Source: Ottowia sp.
GTDB taxonomy: Bacteria > Pseudomonadota > Gammaproteobacteria > Burkholderiales > Burkholderiaceae_C
Reading direction: 5' to 3'
Length of the DNA stretch: 61,662 nt
Assembly: GCA_023228705.1 (NCBI GenBank)
Contig: JALOAS010000006.1
Location: 1 to 61,662 of the forward strand
This document shows, in pieces, positions 15,980 to 23,531 of this stretch. The translations under genes and the position numbers were made by a program. Numbering within the stretch: the stretch's first letter is position 1; every line of letters begins with the position of its first letter. A model generated the notes under the pieces. That model did not search any database, was not told the DNA's origin, and worked only from the letters and a program-made list of their open reading frames with translations.

Positions 15980-16573
15980 GTGCAGATCCAGGATCCACTG
16001 TTTTGGCGGGCTGGCGCCGTGAGCACGACGCTGGTCATGCTGATCGTGCTGGCGTTCCTGTCGATTGACAGCTACGGCTACATACGGGCCGGCGGCATCA
16101 ACGTGCCAGCGTACGACGTCATCAACCGGCATATTGCGTATGAGTACGACTGGTCGCGCCACGCCAGCACGCCGGTCGTCGGTGAGGAGGAGCTGCTGTT
16201 CGGCCAGAAGTTCAGCGCCGACGAAGCGGCACAAATCATGCGCAAGGGCAAGCTGGTCATCCAGAGCCGCAACTGCATGAACTGCCACACCTTTTTTGGC
16301 AATGGAGCGTACTACGGGCCAGACCTGACCAAGTCCTGGCTGGACCCGGCGTGGGAGCAGATCTGGATGCCCATGACCGGCAAGGAGACCAAGGAGGAGG
16401 CGATGGTGGCCTTCCTCATGAATCCGGACCAGTACCCGACCTGGCAGCGGCGCATGCCCAACCTCGACATCGACGAGGAGGAGGCGCGGGCGATGGTCGC
16501 TTACCTCAAGTGGCTGTCGGCCATAGACACCAACGGATTTCCCGCAAATTTTGGCCGCATGCAACCCAGGTGA
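15980..16573 (+). CDS. norC: Nitric oxide reductase cytochrome c subunit
   Basis: Membrane-anchored c-type cytochrome of about 197 residues passing electrons to NorB. It has an N-terminal helix (about residues 11-29), a long linker, then the heme site Cys99-Met-Asn-Cys102-His103 followed by FFGNGAYYGPDL, as in NorC. The axial Met159 lies in QRRMPNL, and the C-terminus MVAYLKWLSAIDTNGFPANF is NorC-like. The linker between anchor and heme is longer than in the usual roughly 146-residue NorC. The GTG at 15980, after a G-rich site, is preferred; ATG 15941 and GTG 15929 are alternatives without a ribosome-binding site. norB follows after 12 bases. Confidence 0.85.
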   Translation: MQIQDPLFWRAGAVSTTLVMLIVLAFLSIDSYGYIRAGGINVPAYDVINRHIAYEYDWSRHASTPVVGEEELLFGQKFSADEAAQIMRKGKLVIQSRNCMNCHTFFGNGAYYGPDLTKSWLDPAWEQIWMPMTGKETKEEAMVAFLMNPDQYPTWQRRMPNLDIDEEEARAMVAYLKWLSAIDTNGFPANFGRMQPR

Positions 16574-16585
16574 GGAGGCGCAACC

Positions 16586-18052
16586 ATGTCCACGTCTGAT
16601 TCACATACCTTGCATCGCTCCGAGACCTTGTACCGGTCACAAAAACTCGGCATGAAGTATCTCATCGCCGCAGTCGCGCTGTTTGGCGTGATGATCGTGT
16701 TCGGGTTCCTGTCGGCGCTGTACTACCTGTTCCCCGGCATGTTCTTCAACGTCTTTGACTTCAACATGTCCAAGACGCTGCACATAGACACGCTGGTCAT
16801 CTGGATCCTGATGGGGCTGATTGGCTCCATCTACTGGTACCTGCCCAAGGAGCTGGGCCGCGAAGTCGTGGGAATCCGGGCCGCCGAATGGTTTTTCTGG
16901 ATATTTTGTGCTGCGGTGGCGGTGGTCGCGCTGATCTTCCTGTTTGTGCAAACTGGCAAGGCCAACATGTGGACCCTGTGGTTCATCCAGCAGGGCCGCA
17001 AATACGTGGAGGCGCCGCGCTGGGCGGCGCTGGGCATCGTGGGCGTCATGCTGGTGTTTTCGTACAACGTGATCGGCACCGCCATCAAGGCGAACAAGGT
17101 GACCGGCATCGTCTGGGTGCTGATGATCGACCTCATCCCGCTGGTTGGCGTCTACCTGTTTGCCTTCGACTCCGATACCAACATGTCCAACGACCTGTAC
17201 TGGTGGTGGTGGCTGGTGCACATGTGGGTTGAAAGCACCTGGGAGATACTGATCGGCATCATCATGGCCTGGGTGCTGATGGACGTGATGGGCACGCCGC
17301 GCAAGATTGTCGAGGCCTGGCTTTATATTGAGGTCATGCTGGTGCTGGGCGCCGGCATCCTGGGGTTGGGTCACCATTACTTCTGGATCGGCACGCCCGA
17401 TTACTGGCTGAGCATCGGGGGGTTCTTCTCGGCGCTGGAGCCGCTGCCGCTGCTGGGCATGGTCGTGCACGCGGTCTACGACGCGGGCATGCACAAGATG
17501 AAGACGCGCAACCGTCCCGCCTACATCTGGATCACCACCGAGGCCTTTCTCAACTTCATTGGCGCCGGCATCTGGGGCTTCATGATGACGCTGCCGCAGA
17601 TCAACTTGTTCTCGCATGGTACGCAGTGGACCGTCTCTCACGGACACTTTGCCTTCTACGGCGCCTACGTTTGCGGCATCATCGCCGTGCTCTACGTGGT
17701 CAAGCAGAAAGTCTCGGGCATGGAACTGCTGGCGCACAGGCGCTGGTATTGGGGCTACGGCCTGCTCAACCTGGGCATGATCGGCATGGTCTCCGCGCTC
17801 TTGCTGTCGGGGATGGCGCAGGCATTCTTTGAACGCGCGACCGGTGGCTCGACGCTGATGGCCTTCGTCATTGCCTCGGAGGACCCGTGGTTTACGGCCG
17901 GACTGTGGGCGCGCGCCGGTTTTGGCATCATCTTTGCCGCAGGCTACGTGGCGCTGGTTTACGATTTGCTGGCGTCGGTCAAGCAAGTGCCGCTGCCGAC
18001 CGACCAGCGGCGCCCGAGCGTGGTGCGTTCAGCCGAGCCGGAGGTTGCATGA
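16586..18052 (+). CDS. norB: Nitric oxide reductase catalytic subunit (cNOR)
   Basis: Heme-copper superfamily enzyme reducing two NO to N2O at a heme b3/FeB centre. The 488-residue protein keeps the full cNOR set: His66 and His354 (low-spin heme), His352 (heme b3), and His212, His263 and His264 plus Glu216 (FeB) in VHMWVESTWE and GLGHHYFW. A further catalytic Glu285 lies in SALEPLPL. It is a little longer than typical NorB. It follows norC and overlaps a small membrane-protein gene (ATGA). norQ and norD, usually required to insert FeB, are not in this window. Confidence 0.93.
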   Translation: MSTSDSHTLHRSETLYRSQKLGMKYLIAAVALFGVMIVFGFLSALYYLFPGMFFNVFDFNMSKTLHIDTLVIWILMGLIGSIYWYLPKELGREVVGIRAAEWFFWIFCAAVAVVALIFLFVQTGKANMWTLWFIQQGRKYVEAPRWAALGIVGVMLVFSYNVIGTAIKANKVTGIVWVLMIDLIPLVGVYLFAFDSDTNMSNDLYWWWWLVHMWVESTWEILIGIIMAWVLMDVMGTPRKIVEAWLYIEVMLVLGAGILGLGHHYFWIGTPDYWLSIGGFFSALEPLPLLGMVVHAVYDAGMHKMKTRNRPAYIWITTEAFLNFIGAGIWGFMMTLPQINLFSHGTQWTVSHGHFAFYGAYVCGIIAVLYVVKQKVSGMELLAHRRWYWGYGLLNLGMIGMVSALLLSGMAQAFFERATGGSTLMAFVIASEDPWFTAGLWARAGFGIIFAAGYVALVYDLLASVKQVPLPTDQRRPSVVRSAEPEVA

Positions 18053-18348
18053 CGCCTGTTCTCTTCCTCCTGACCGCCATCCTGCTGGGGTTGTTCATGC
18101 TCTGCGGAGGCGCCTGGGCCCTGCTGTATTGCCTGGGCCAGACACGTGGCAGCAAGATGATCATGCGGGCGGGGCTGGCCAGCTACGCGCTGGCCGTGAT
18201 CCTGGCGCTGACCATCGCGCTGGCAACGCCGCTGCAGCTGAAGTGGAAGGTCCTGATCATGGTCAGCGGCCTGGCGTATGCGTTCATTCCACCCATCACC
18301 CTTCGGTACCTCGAGCGGCTGCATGCCGCATGGGAGCCTCACGCATGA
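18049..18348 (+). CDS. Small three-helix membrane protein downstream of norB
   Basis: Protein of 99 residues, almost wholly hydrophobic, with helices at about 3-28, 41-62 and 67-85 and a short polar tail (ERLHAAWEPHA). It overlaps norB and the next gene by 4 bases each, so it belongs to the norCB transcript. No family recognised. It may be an accessory or assembly factor for cNOR in the absence of nearby norQD, or a small structural subunit. Confidence 0.75.
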   Translation: MTPVLFLLTAILLGLFMLCGGAWALLYCLGQTRGSKMIMRAGLASYALAVILALTIALATPLQLKWKVLIMVSGLAYAFIPPITLRYLERLHAAWEPHA

Positions 18349-18692
18349 TTGCCAATCTCCTGAACACCCTGGTTGGCATCGTGCTGGCCTATGCCGTGGT
18401 CCTGCATCCCACCTGGATAGAGCAGCAGTATTTTCCGCTGCTGGGATTTGCCGCGGTCATTTTCGTGCTGGCCATCTGGGCACGCCTGAGTGATCCGCAT
18501 CCCTGGTACAGCTGGGTCAACATGGTCCTGGCCGTGCTGCTGGGGATCCTGGCGCTGTTTCCGCTGGCGACGCAAACGTTTTCCAACCTGGCCTTCTGGG
18601 GGCCGTTCTGGGTTGGCTGCACCGTTCCGGTGGTGGCGTTGTGGTCGGCGCTGTACCAGCGCGATTTGCGCAAGGCCGCTCGCGCCGCGTGA
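18345..18692 (+). CDS. Small four-helix membrane protein, norCB operon
   Basis: Protein of 115 residues with four predicted helices (about 4-22, 28-46, 53-73 and 81-101), connected by short loops with DPHPWYSWVN after helix 2, and ending RDLRKAARAA. The helix-loop pattern resembles SPW-repeat proteins only loosely, so function is unknown. It is translationally coupled to the preceding small protein and followed, 52 bases later, by a cytochrome c. Confidence 0.72.
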   Translation: MIANLLNTLVGIVLAYAVVLHPTWIEQQYFPLLGFAAVIFVLAIWARLSDPHPWYSWVNMVLAVLLGILALFPLATQTFSNLAFWGPFWVGCTVPVVALWSALYQRDLRKAARAA

Positions 18693-18744
18693 GTGCGCGC
18701 TGCGCCGAGCCCACGATTGCCGTCTTTCAAGGAGGATCACCCGC

Positions 18745-19071
18745 ATGAAAAAGAAGAAGAGCAATGTCCTGGCCGGGCTGGTGCTGGCCAGCAGCACCAT
18801 GGCCATGGCTGCCGGGGCGCAGGCTGCGGATCCGGCGGTCGGGCAGGCGCACTACGAGTCGACCTGCGTGGCCTGCCACGGCCCCAAGGGCATTTCCGTC
18901 GCGCCGATTTACCCCAACCTGGCCGGTCAGAAAGAGCAGTACCTGATCACCGTCCTGAAGGACTACCGTGATGGCACGCGCACCAATCCCATCATGGCGC
19001 CGATGGCCAAGGGGCTGAGCGATACGGACATAGGCAACCTGGCAGCGTATCTGAGCCGGATCAGGGACTGA
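18745..19071 (+). CDS. Periplasmic class I cytochrome c (c4/c553-like monoheme)
   Basis: Protein of 108 residues with a Sec signal peptide (lysine-rich start, cleavage probably after AQA near residue 27). It has a single heme motif Cys41-Val-Ala-Cys44-His45 followed by GPKG, and a probable axial Met in NPIMAPMAKGL. PNLAGQKEQYL matches one half of cytochrome c4 or short c553 proteins. AGGAGG lies 9 bases before the ATG. Placed at the end of the norCB group, it is a plausible electron donor to NorC and to the CuA subunit of the sNOR-like enzyme. The stop codon directly abuts a repeat element. Confidence 0.88.
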   Translation: MKKKKSNVLAGLVLASSTMAMAAGAQAADPAVGQAHYESTCVACHGPKGISVAPIYPNLAGQKEQYLITVLKDYRDGTRTNPIMAPMAKGLSDTDIGNLAAYLSRIRD

Positions 19072-19072
19072 C

Positions 19073-19306
19073 CCCAGAATCCGCAGTTGACCGCTTGTTT
19101 TCTTCGGCAGCTATTTGTTCTTGCTCGAATTTTTGCGTTTTTCAATGAACACCCATCAGGTGAAGACGCTATGCGCCTGATCGCACAGCACTGGACGCGC
19201 CATGCTGCGTTGCTCCGCCTTGTAGACAGTAGTCTGCGGCGTTGTCGCGTCTTGCCTGACACGCCCATCGCTGCACGCTCAGGCGCATGCAACTGCGGAA
19301 TCTAGG
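19073..19306. repeat. MITE-like interspersed element, copy A (about 234 bp)
   Basis: Bounded by imperfect 17-bp terminal inverted repeats (19073-19089 and 19290-19306; 15 of 17 match). The right 148 bases (19159-19306) align without gaps to 29896-30043, with about 16 differences counted by eye. Internal inverted arms ATGCGCCTGA (19171-19180) and TCAGGCGCAT (19279-19288) pair perfectly, and a 6-bp hairpin with AGTA loop sits at 19222-19237. There is no transposase gene. It starts one base after the cytochrome c stop. The remaining bases to the terminator at 19415 show nothing I can name. Confidence 0.85.
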
Positions 19307-19414
19307 TTGACCGGGTCGCCGGTTGGCACCGGGGGCGGGAGGCGCGCACGCCGGGGCTGCCGGACGGGAAGGGAAGGCCTGCAGGTCATCGACCATGCGG
19401 CCGACGGGACGATG

Positions 19415-19441
19415 AAAAAAGCCGCCAGCTGGCGGCTTTTT
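19415..19441. terminator. Bidirectional rho-independent terminator
   Basis: GCCGCCAGCTGGCGGC (19421-19436), with A6 on one side and T5 on the other, forms a strong stem with a run of U in either direction. It lies 25 bases beyond the minus-strand speD-speE stop and would also stop plus-strand transcription from the norCB side. Confidence 0.9.
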
Positions 19442-19465
19442 CGGTTCTTTGCCCGGACCTGCAGT

Positions 19466-20800
19466 TCAGGTCGCCAGGCATTCGTCCTGCGCCACCTCAT
19501 GGGAGGTGCCGAGCGACGCGCGGCCACCCGCGGGCCGCGCCGAAGCCGCGGTCAGTGCCCGGTAGTAGTTGGGCAGGGCAAAGAGCGCACCGTGCACGTC
19601 GGCGTTGAAGTATTGCAGGTCGGACACCCGGCGCTGCTGCAGGCGCTGGCGCACCTCGCTCGGTGCCAGCCGGGCGGGCTGTAGCGTATCGGACGCCACG
19701 GCCAGGCCCCAGTAGGCGCCGTAGAGCGGTATGTACAGCCCGAACGGACTGACGTGCGCAAAGGTGCGCTGTAACTCGGCCACGATCTGCTGCACCTGTG
19801 CCGGATGAAAGACCGGGCTTCCCAGGTGCAGCACGACGGCGCCGCCCGGCGCCAGCGCCTCGTGCACGCGGGCAAACGAGGCCGCCGTGTACAGCTCGCT
19901 GGCCGGCGTGTCCGGGTCGGTCAGGTCCATGAGGATCAGGTCGAACTGGCCCGGGTTGCCGTCCATGAACGCCATCCCGTCGCCAATCCGGATGTGCACC
20001 CGCGGGTCGTCCAGCGCGCCACGGTTGACGGCCTGGAACTGCGTGCGCGCCACCTCGATCACGTCGGCGTCCAGGTCGGCGATGACGACCTGCTCCACGC
20101 TGGGATGCTTGAGCAGCTCTTCTGCGGCGCCCCCGTCGCCGCCACCAATGATCAGGCAGCGCCCGGGATTGGGGTGGCTGATTGCTGCCGGATGCACCAG
20201 CGCCTCGTGGTAGAAGAATTCTTCCTTCTCCGAGGTCATGAAGCGGCCATCCAGGCGCAGCGCCTTGCCAAAGCAGTCGGTCTGCACGATCTGCAGCGAC
20301 TGGTGCGCCGTGGCCTGCCCGTGCAGCACTTGGCCGCGGAAGGCAAAGGCAGCAGACGGCGTGAGTCGCTCGACCAGCCAGCCGCGCTCTTCCGGTGCCG
20401 GCGTCTGCTCGAGCGAGCCACCGCCTTCGATGTCACCCCGCACCAGCCGGTGGCGCATGATGCGCGTGGGCTGGTACGCGTCGATGATGCGATCAAGCAG
20501 GTCTTGTGCCTGCTGGGAGTTGTCGCTGGAGAAGTTGCATACGTACACGTCCAGCGTCACGTTGCCCGTTTCAGGCCAGGTGTGGATGGCCAGGTGCGAT
20601 TCGGCAAGCAGCACCATGCCCGTGACGCCGCCGGGGCCACCCTGCCAGTCGGGGAACTTGACCCAGCGCGAATCCACGCGGGTCAGGCCGCAGGCAGCGA
20701 CCTGTTCGTCGCAGTAACGGGCGATGACGTCTGTGCCAATCATCAACTCGGAGTCACACTGACACTGGTACAGGTCAGCGGTCAGATGCAGGCCTTGCAT
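19466..20800 (-). CDS. speDE: Fused S-adenosylmethionine decarboxylase - spermidine synthase
   Basis: One 444-residue polypeptide with both enzymes for adding an aminopropyl group to putrescine. The N-terminal domain (about 1-125) is a SpeD/SpeH-type decarboxylase: Glu67-Ser68 in LLAESHLAIHTWPE is the autocleavage site giving the pyruvoyl group, with the catalytic-type Cys88 in YVCNF. The C-terminal domain (about 150-440) is SpeE: IIGGGDGGAAEELL, IGDGMAF and LILMDLTDPD. The start at 20800 has GGGGA upstream; the alternative ATG 20815 lacks a ribosome-binding site. Such fusions are known in some bacteria. Autocleavage would leave SpeD's small beta chain separate from the alpha-SpeE chain. Confidence 0.9.
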   Translation of the reverse strand: MQGLHLTADLYQCQCDSELMIGTDVIARYCDEQVAACGLTRVDSRWVKFPDWQGGPGGVTGMVLLAESHLAIHTWPETGNVTLDVYVCNFSSDNSQQAQDLLDRIIDAYQPTRIMRHRLVRGDIEGGGSLEQTPAPEERGWLVERLTPSAAFAFRGQVLHGQATAHQSLQIVQTDCFGKALRLDGRFMTSEKEEFFYHEALVHPAAISHPNPGRCLIIGGGDGGAAEELLKHPSVEQVVIADLDADVIEVARTQFQAVNRGALDDPRVHIRIGDGMAFMDGNPGQFDLILMDLTDPDTPASELYTAASFARVHEALAPGGAVVLHLGSPVFHPAQVQQIVAELQRTFAHVSPFGLYIPLYGAYWGLAVASDTLQPARLAPSEVRQRLQQRRVSDLQYFNADVHGALFALPNYYRALTAASARPAGGRASLGTSHEVAQDECLAT

Positions 20801-21012
20801 TTGGCAATTCCCCATAGTCAAATGGATTGAGGAACCCCTGCACGACAGGCGCGGCACGATCCGTTCGGTTGTCGATGGATTGCGGGGCGGCAAAGCCGTG
20901 GCTCGGCCTGTGCCCTGGCGGGCAAATGGGTTTTGCGCGCCCCTTGCACTCCATCCCGATACCGAGCGTTCGCGCTCGCGACAGGCAATGCGCAGGTCCC
21001 TTGAGGAGCTGT

Positions 21013-21054
21013 GCAAATGATCGGGCCCGACCATTTGCGGAACTGCGCATTGTA
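21013..21054 (-). promoter_or_regulatory. speDE promoter -10 and 26-bp near-perfect palindrome at the predicted transcript start
   Basis: On the minus strand a TACAAT -10 (21049-21054) precedes a 26-bp dyad at 21013-21038: GCAAATG, a core CGGGCCCG, and CATTTGC, with only one mismatched pair. With the predicted start near 21042, the dyad would be about the first 30 bases of the mRNA. It could be a 5' hairpin protecting or regulating the message, or a repressor operator. The -35 is poor. The remaining bases between speDE and gltA, apart from the gltA terminator, show nothing further. Confidence 0.5.
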
Positions 21055-21116
21055 CTTGTTTGAAACGCGTTTTGCCGCGCCTTGCCCGCCCACTGTATGC
21101 GGTGTGCGACAGGCGG

Positions 21117-21143
21117 AAAAAAGCCATCCCGGGGGATGGCTTT
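21117..21143 (-). terminator. gltA terminator
   Basis: Read on the minus strand: GCCATCC stem, CCCG loop, GGATGGC, then six T. It begins about 30 bases after the gltA stop. The plus strand also has three T after the stem, so it may act weakly in both directions. Confidence 0.88.
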
Positions 21144-21168
21144 CAAGCGGCTGGATCGCGTGGCCTTG

Positions 21169-22464
21169 TCAGGGCACGTTGCGGTGCGCCGGGCCCACGT
21201 AGAGCTGACGCGGCCGGCCGATGCGGTAGTCCGGGTCGCTGATCATTTCATTGAGCTGCGCAACCCAGCCGACGGTGCGCGCCAGCGCAAAGATGCCGGT
21301 GAACAGGTTGGACGGAATGCCGATGGCATGCTCGACGATGCCGGAATAGAAGTCCACGTTGGGGTAGAGCTTGCGCTCGACGAAGTACTCGTCCTCCAGT
21401 GCAATTTTTTCCAGTGCCTTGGCCAGTGCGAACAGCGGGCTTTTCTCGAGGTCGAGCTCGGCCAGCACGTCGTTGGCGGTTTGCTGCATGATCTTGGCGC
21501 GCGGGTCGTAGTTCTTGTAGACGCGGTGGCCAAAGCCCATGAGGCGCACCTTGGAGTCCTTGTCCTTGACCTGCTTGATGAACTCGCCCAGCCTGGAGAC
21601 GCCGCCTTCGGCCTGGATCTGGCGCAGCTGGTTGAGCACCGCCTCGTTGGCGCCACCGTGCGCCGGGCCCCACAAGCAGGCCACGCCGGCGGCAATGGCG
21701 GCAAAGGGGTTGGTGCCCGAGCTGCCGCACAGGCGCACGGTCGATGCCGACGCGTTCTGCTCGTGGTCCGCGTGCAGGATGAAGATGCGGTCCATGGCGC
21801 TCTCAAGCACCGGGCTGACCTGGTATTCTTCGCAGGGGGTGCCAAACATCATGTGCAGGAAATTGCCCGCGTAGCTGAGCTCGTTGCGCGGGTACATGTA
21901 CGGCTGGCCCACGCCGTACTTGTACGCCATGGCCACCAGCGTCGGCAGCTTGGCGATCATGCGGATGGCCGCGATGTCGCGGTGTTCGGCGTTGTGGATG
22001 TCGGTGGAGTCGTGGTAGAAGGCCGACAGCGCGCCAACCAGGCCGGTGAGCACGGCCATGGGGTGCGCGTCGCGCCGGAATCCGCGCATGAAGTACTGCA
22101 TCTGCTCGTGCACCATGGTGTGCCGGGTCACGAGCTCGTGGAAGTCGGTGCTCTGCTTCGTGTCGGGCAGGTCGCCGTACAGCAGCAGGTAGCAGACGTC
22201 CAGGTAGTCCTTTTTTTCTGCCAGCTGCTCGATGGGGTAGCCGCGGTACAGCAGTTCGCCCTGGTCGCCGTCTATGTACGTGATGGCCGACCGGCACGCC
22301 GCCGTGGACAGGAAGCCCGGATCGTACGAGAACATTCCGGATTGCGCGTACAGCTTGCGGATGTCGATGACATCGGGACCGATGGTACCCTGGTACACGG
22401 GCAGCTCCACGCTGGGGCTGCTGTCCGAGAACGACAGCGTCGATTGCTTGTCGGCTGGATCCAT
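21169..22464 (-). CDS. gltA: Citrate synthase, type II (hexameric, NADH-sensitive class)
   Basis: Condenses oxaloacetate and acetyl-CoA to citrate; first step of the TCA cycle. The 431-residue length and N-terminal beta domain (VELPVYQGTIGPDVIDIRKLY) are those of the Gram-negative large type. Active-site segments are visible: HNAEHRD, GPAHGGANEAV, GFGHRVYKNYDPR, and the acid in LYPNVDFYSGI. A GGAG site lies 10 bases before the ATG. It is the last gene of the sdh-gltA block, 60 bases after sdhE, and ends at a strong terminator. Confidence 0.96.
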   Translation of the reverse strand: MDPADKQSTLSFSDSSPSVELPVYQGTIGPDVIDIRKLYAQSGMFSYDPGFLSTAACRSAITYIDGDQGELLYRGYPIEQLAEKKDYLDVCYLLLYGDLPDTKQSTDFHELVTRHTMVHEQMQYFMRGFRRDAHPMAVLTGLVGALSAFYHDSTDIHNAEHRDIAAIRMIAKLPTLVAMAYKYGVGQPYMYPRNELSYAGNFLHMMFGTPCEEYQVSPVLESAMDRIFILHADHEQNASASTVRLCGSSGTNPFAAIAAGVACLWGPAHGGANEAVLNQLRQIQAEGGVSRLGEFIKQVKDKDSKVRLMGFGHRVYKNYDPRAKIMQQTANDVLAELDLEKSPLFALAKALEKIALEDEYFVERKLYPNVDFYSGIVEHAIGIPSNLFTGIFALARTVGWVAQLNEMISDPDYRIGRPRQLYVGPAHRNVP

Positions 22465-22524
22465 GACGGTGAACTCCTGAAGTGAAAGATGAAGGCTGCA
22501 GCGTCCTGCCCGGGCAGGCAGACG

Positions 22525-22791
22525 TTATGAACGCAGCATGTGCAATACCTGATGAACCGCGGGCACGTCCAGGGCGCCTTCGGGCGCGCTGCGACCCAGC
22601 AGCAGGTCGAGCAGGTCGTTGTCGGCGAGGTTCATCAGCTCGGTCAGCGCCTTGCCCTGGCGCACGCTGAGCTGGTTCTCGAAGCGGCGGAAGAAGCGCT
22701 CAACGAAAAGATCATTTTCAAGCAGGCCGCGCCGGCACCGCCACTTGAGGCGGCGCAGGTCACTGGCTTGCATGGGCTGCTCGTCTGACAT
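22525..22791 (-). CDS. sdhE: FAD assembly factor SdhE (YgfY/Sdh5 family)
   Basis: Small cytoplasmic protein of 88 residues that promotes covalent flavinylation of SdhA. The family's RGxxE motif is visible as RRGLLENDLF near residues 20-29, followed by LMNLADNDLLDLLLGR. It lies 15 bases downstream of sdhB in the same orientation, matching its role as an assembly factor for the complex encoded just before it. Confidence 0.93.
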   Translation of the reverse strand: MSDEQPMQASDLRRLKWRCRRGLLENDLFVERFFRRFENQLSVRQGKALTELMNLADNDLLDLLLGRSAPEGALDVPAVHQVLHMLRS

Positions 22792-22806
22792 CGGCGCCAG
22801 CGGGCA

Positions 22807-23508
22807 TCAGATGGCGCGCCGCACGATCAGCTCCTTGATCTTGCTGATGGCGGCGGCGGGCTTCAGCCCCTTGGGGCAGACGTCGACGCAGTTCATGATG
22901 GTGTGGCAGCGGAACAGGCGGTACGGATCGTCGAGGTTGTCGAGCCGTTCGTTGGTTGCCTGGTCGCGGCTGTCGGTGATGAAGCGGTACGCTTGCAGCA
23001 AGCCGGCTGGGCCCACGAACTTGTCCGGATTCCACCAGAAGCTGGGGCAGGCTGCGGAGCAGCAGGCGCACAGGATGCATTCGTACAGGCCGTTGAGCGA
23101 TTCGCGCTCTTCCGGCGTCTGCAGCCGTTCCTTTTCCGGCACCGGCTCGTCGTTGATCAGGTAGGGCTTGATCGATTCGTACTGCTTGAAGAACTGCGTC
23201 ATGTCGACGAACAGGTCGCGCACCACCGGCAGGCCGGGCAGCGGCTTGAGCACGATGGGATCCTTCAGATCATTGAGGTTGGTCTGACAGGCAAGCCGGT
23301 TTTTGCCATTGATGTTCATGGCGTCGGAGCCGCACACGCCCTCGCGGCATGACTTGCGGTACGAGAGGGTGGGGTCCATGGCCTTGAGCGAGATCAGGGC
23401 GTGCAGCAGCATGCGCTCGCTGGTGATCTCCAGCTCGTAGTCCTGCATGTAGGGCCGCTCGTCGGTGTCCGGGTTGTAGCGGTAAATCTGGAACGTGCGT
23501 TTTGTCAT
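22807..23508 (-). CDS. sdhB: Succinate dehydrogenase iron-sulfur subunit
   Basis: Carries electrons from SdhA flavin to quinone. The 233-residue protein has the N-terminal [2Fe-2S] cysteines (KSCREGVCGSDAM, with a later CQT), then CILCACCSAACP for the [4Fe-4S] centre and CHTIMNCVDVCPKGL for the [3Fe-4S] centre. ATG 23508 lies 23 bases after the sdhA stop. Cytoplasmic face of complex II. Confidence 0.97.
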   Translation of the reverse strand: MTKRTFQIYRYNPDTDERPYMQDYELEITSERMLLHALISLKAMDPTLSYRKSCREGVCGSDAMNINGKNRLACQTNLNDLKDPIVLKPLPGLPVVRDLFVDMTQFFKQYESIKPYLINDEPVPEKERLQTPEERESLNGLYECILCACCSAACPSFWWNPDKFVGPAGLLQAYRFITDSRDQATNERLDNLDDPYRLFRCHTIMNCVDVCPKGLKPAAAISKIKELIVRRAI

Positions 23509-23531
23509 GATGAAAATCCCGTTGCTTCGGC

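Noticed and set aside
18963..19292. Open frames translating the repeat elements (AAMGV.GKTRQR...SNAAWRVQ, also at 29817-30029)
   Set aside because: They are the same non-coding element read in one frame; differences between copies preserve inverted-repeat pairing rather than protein sequence, and no start signal is present.
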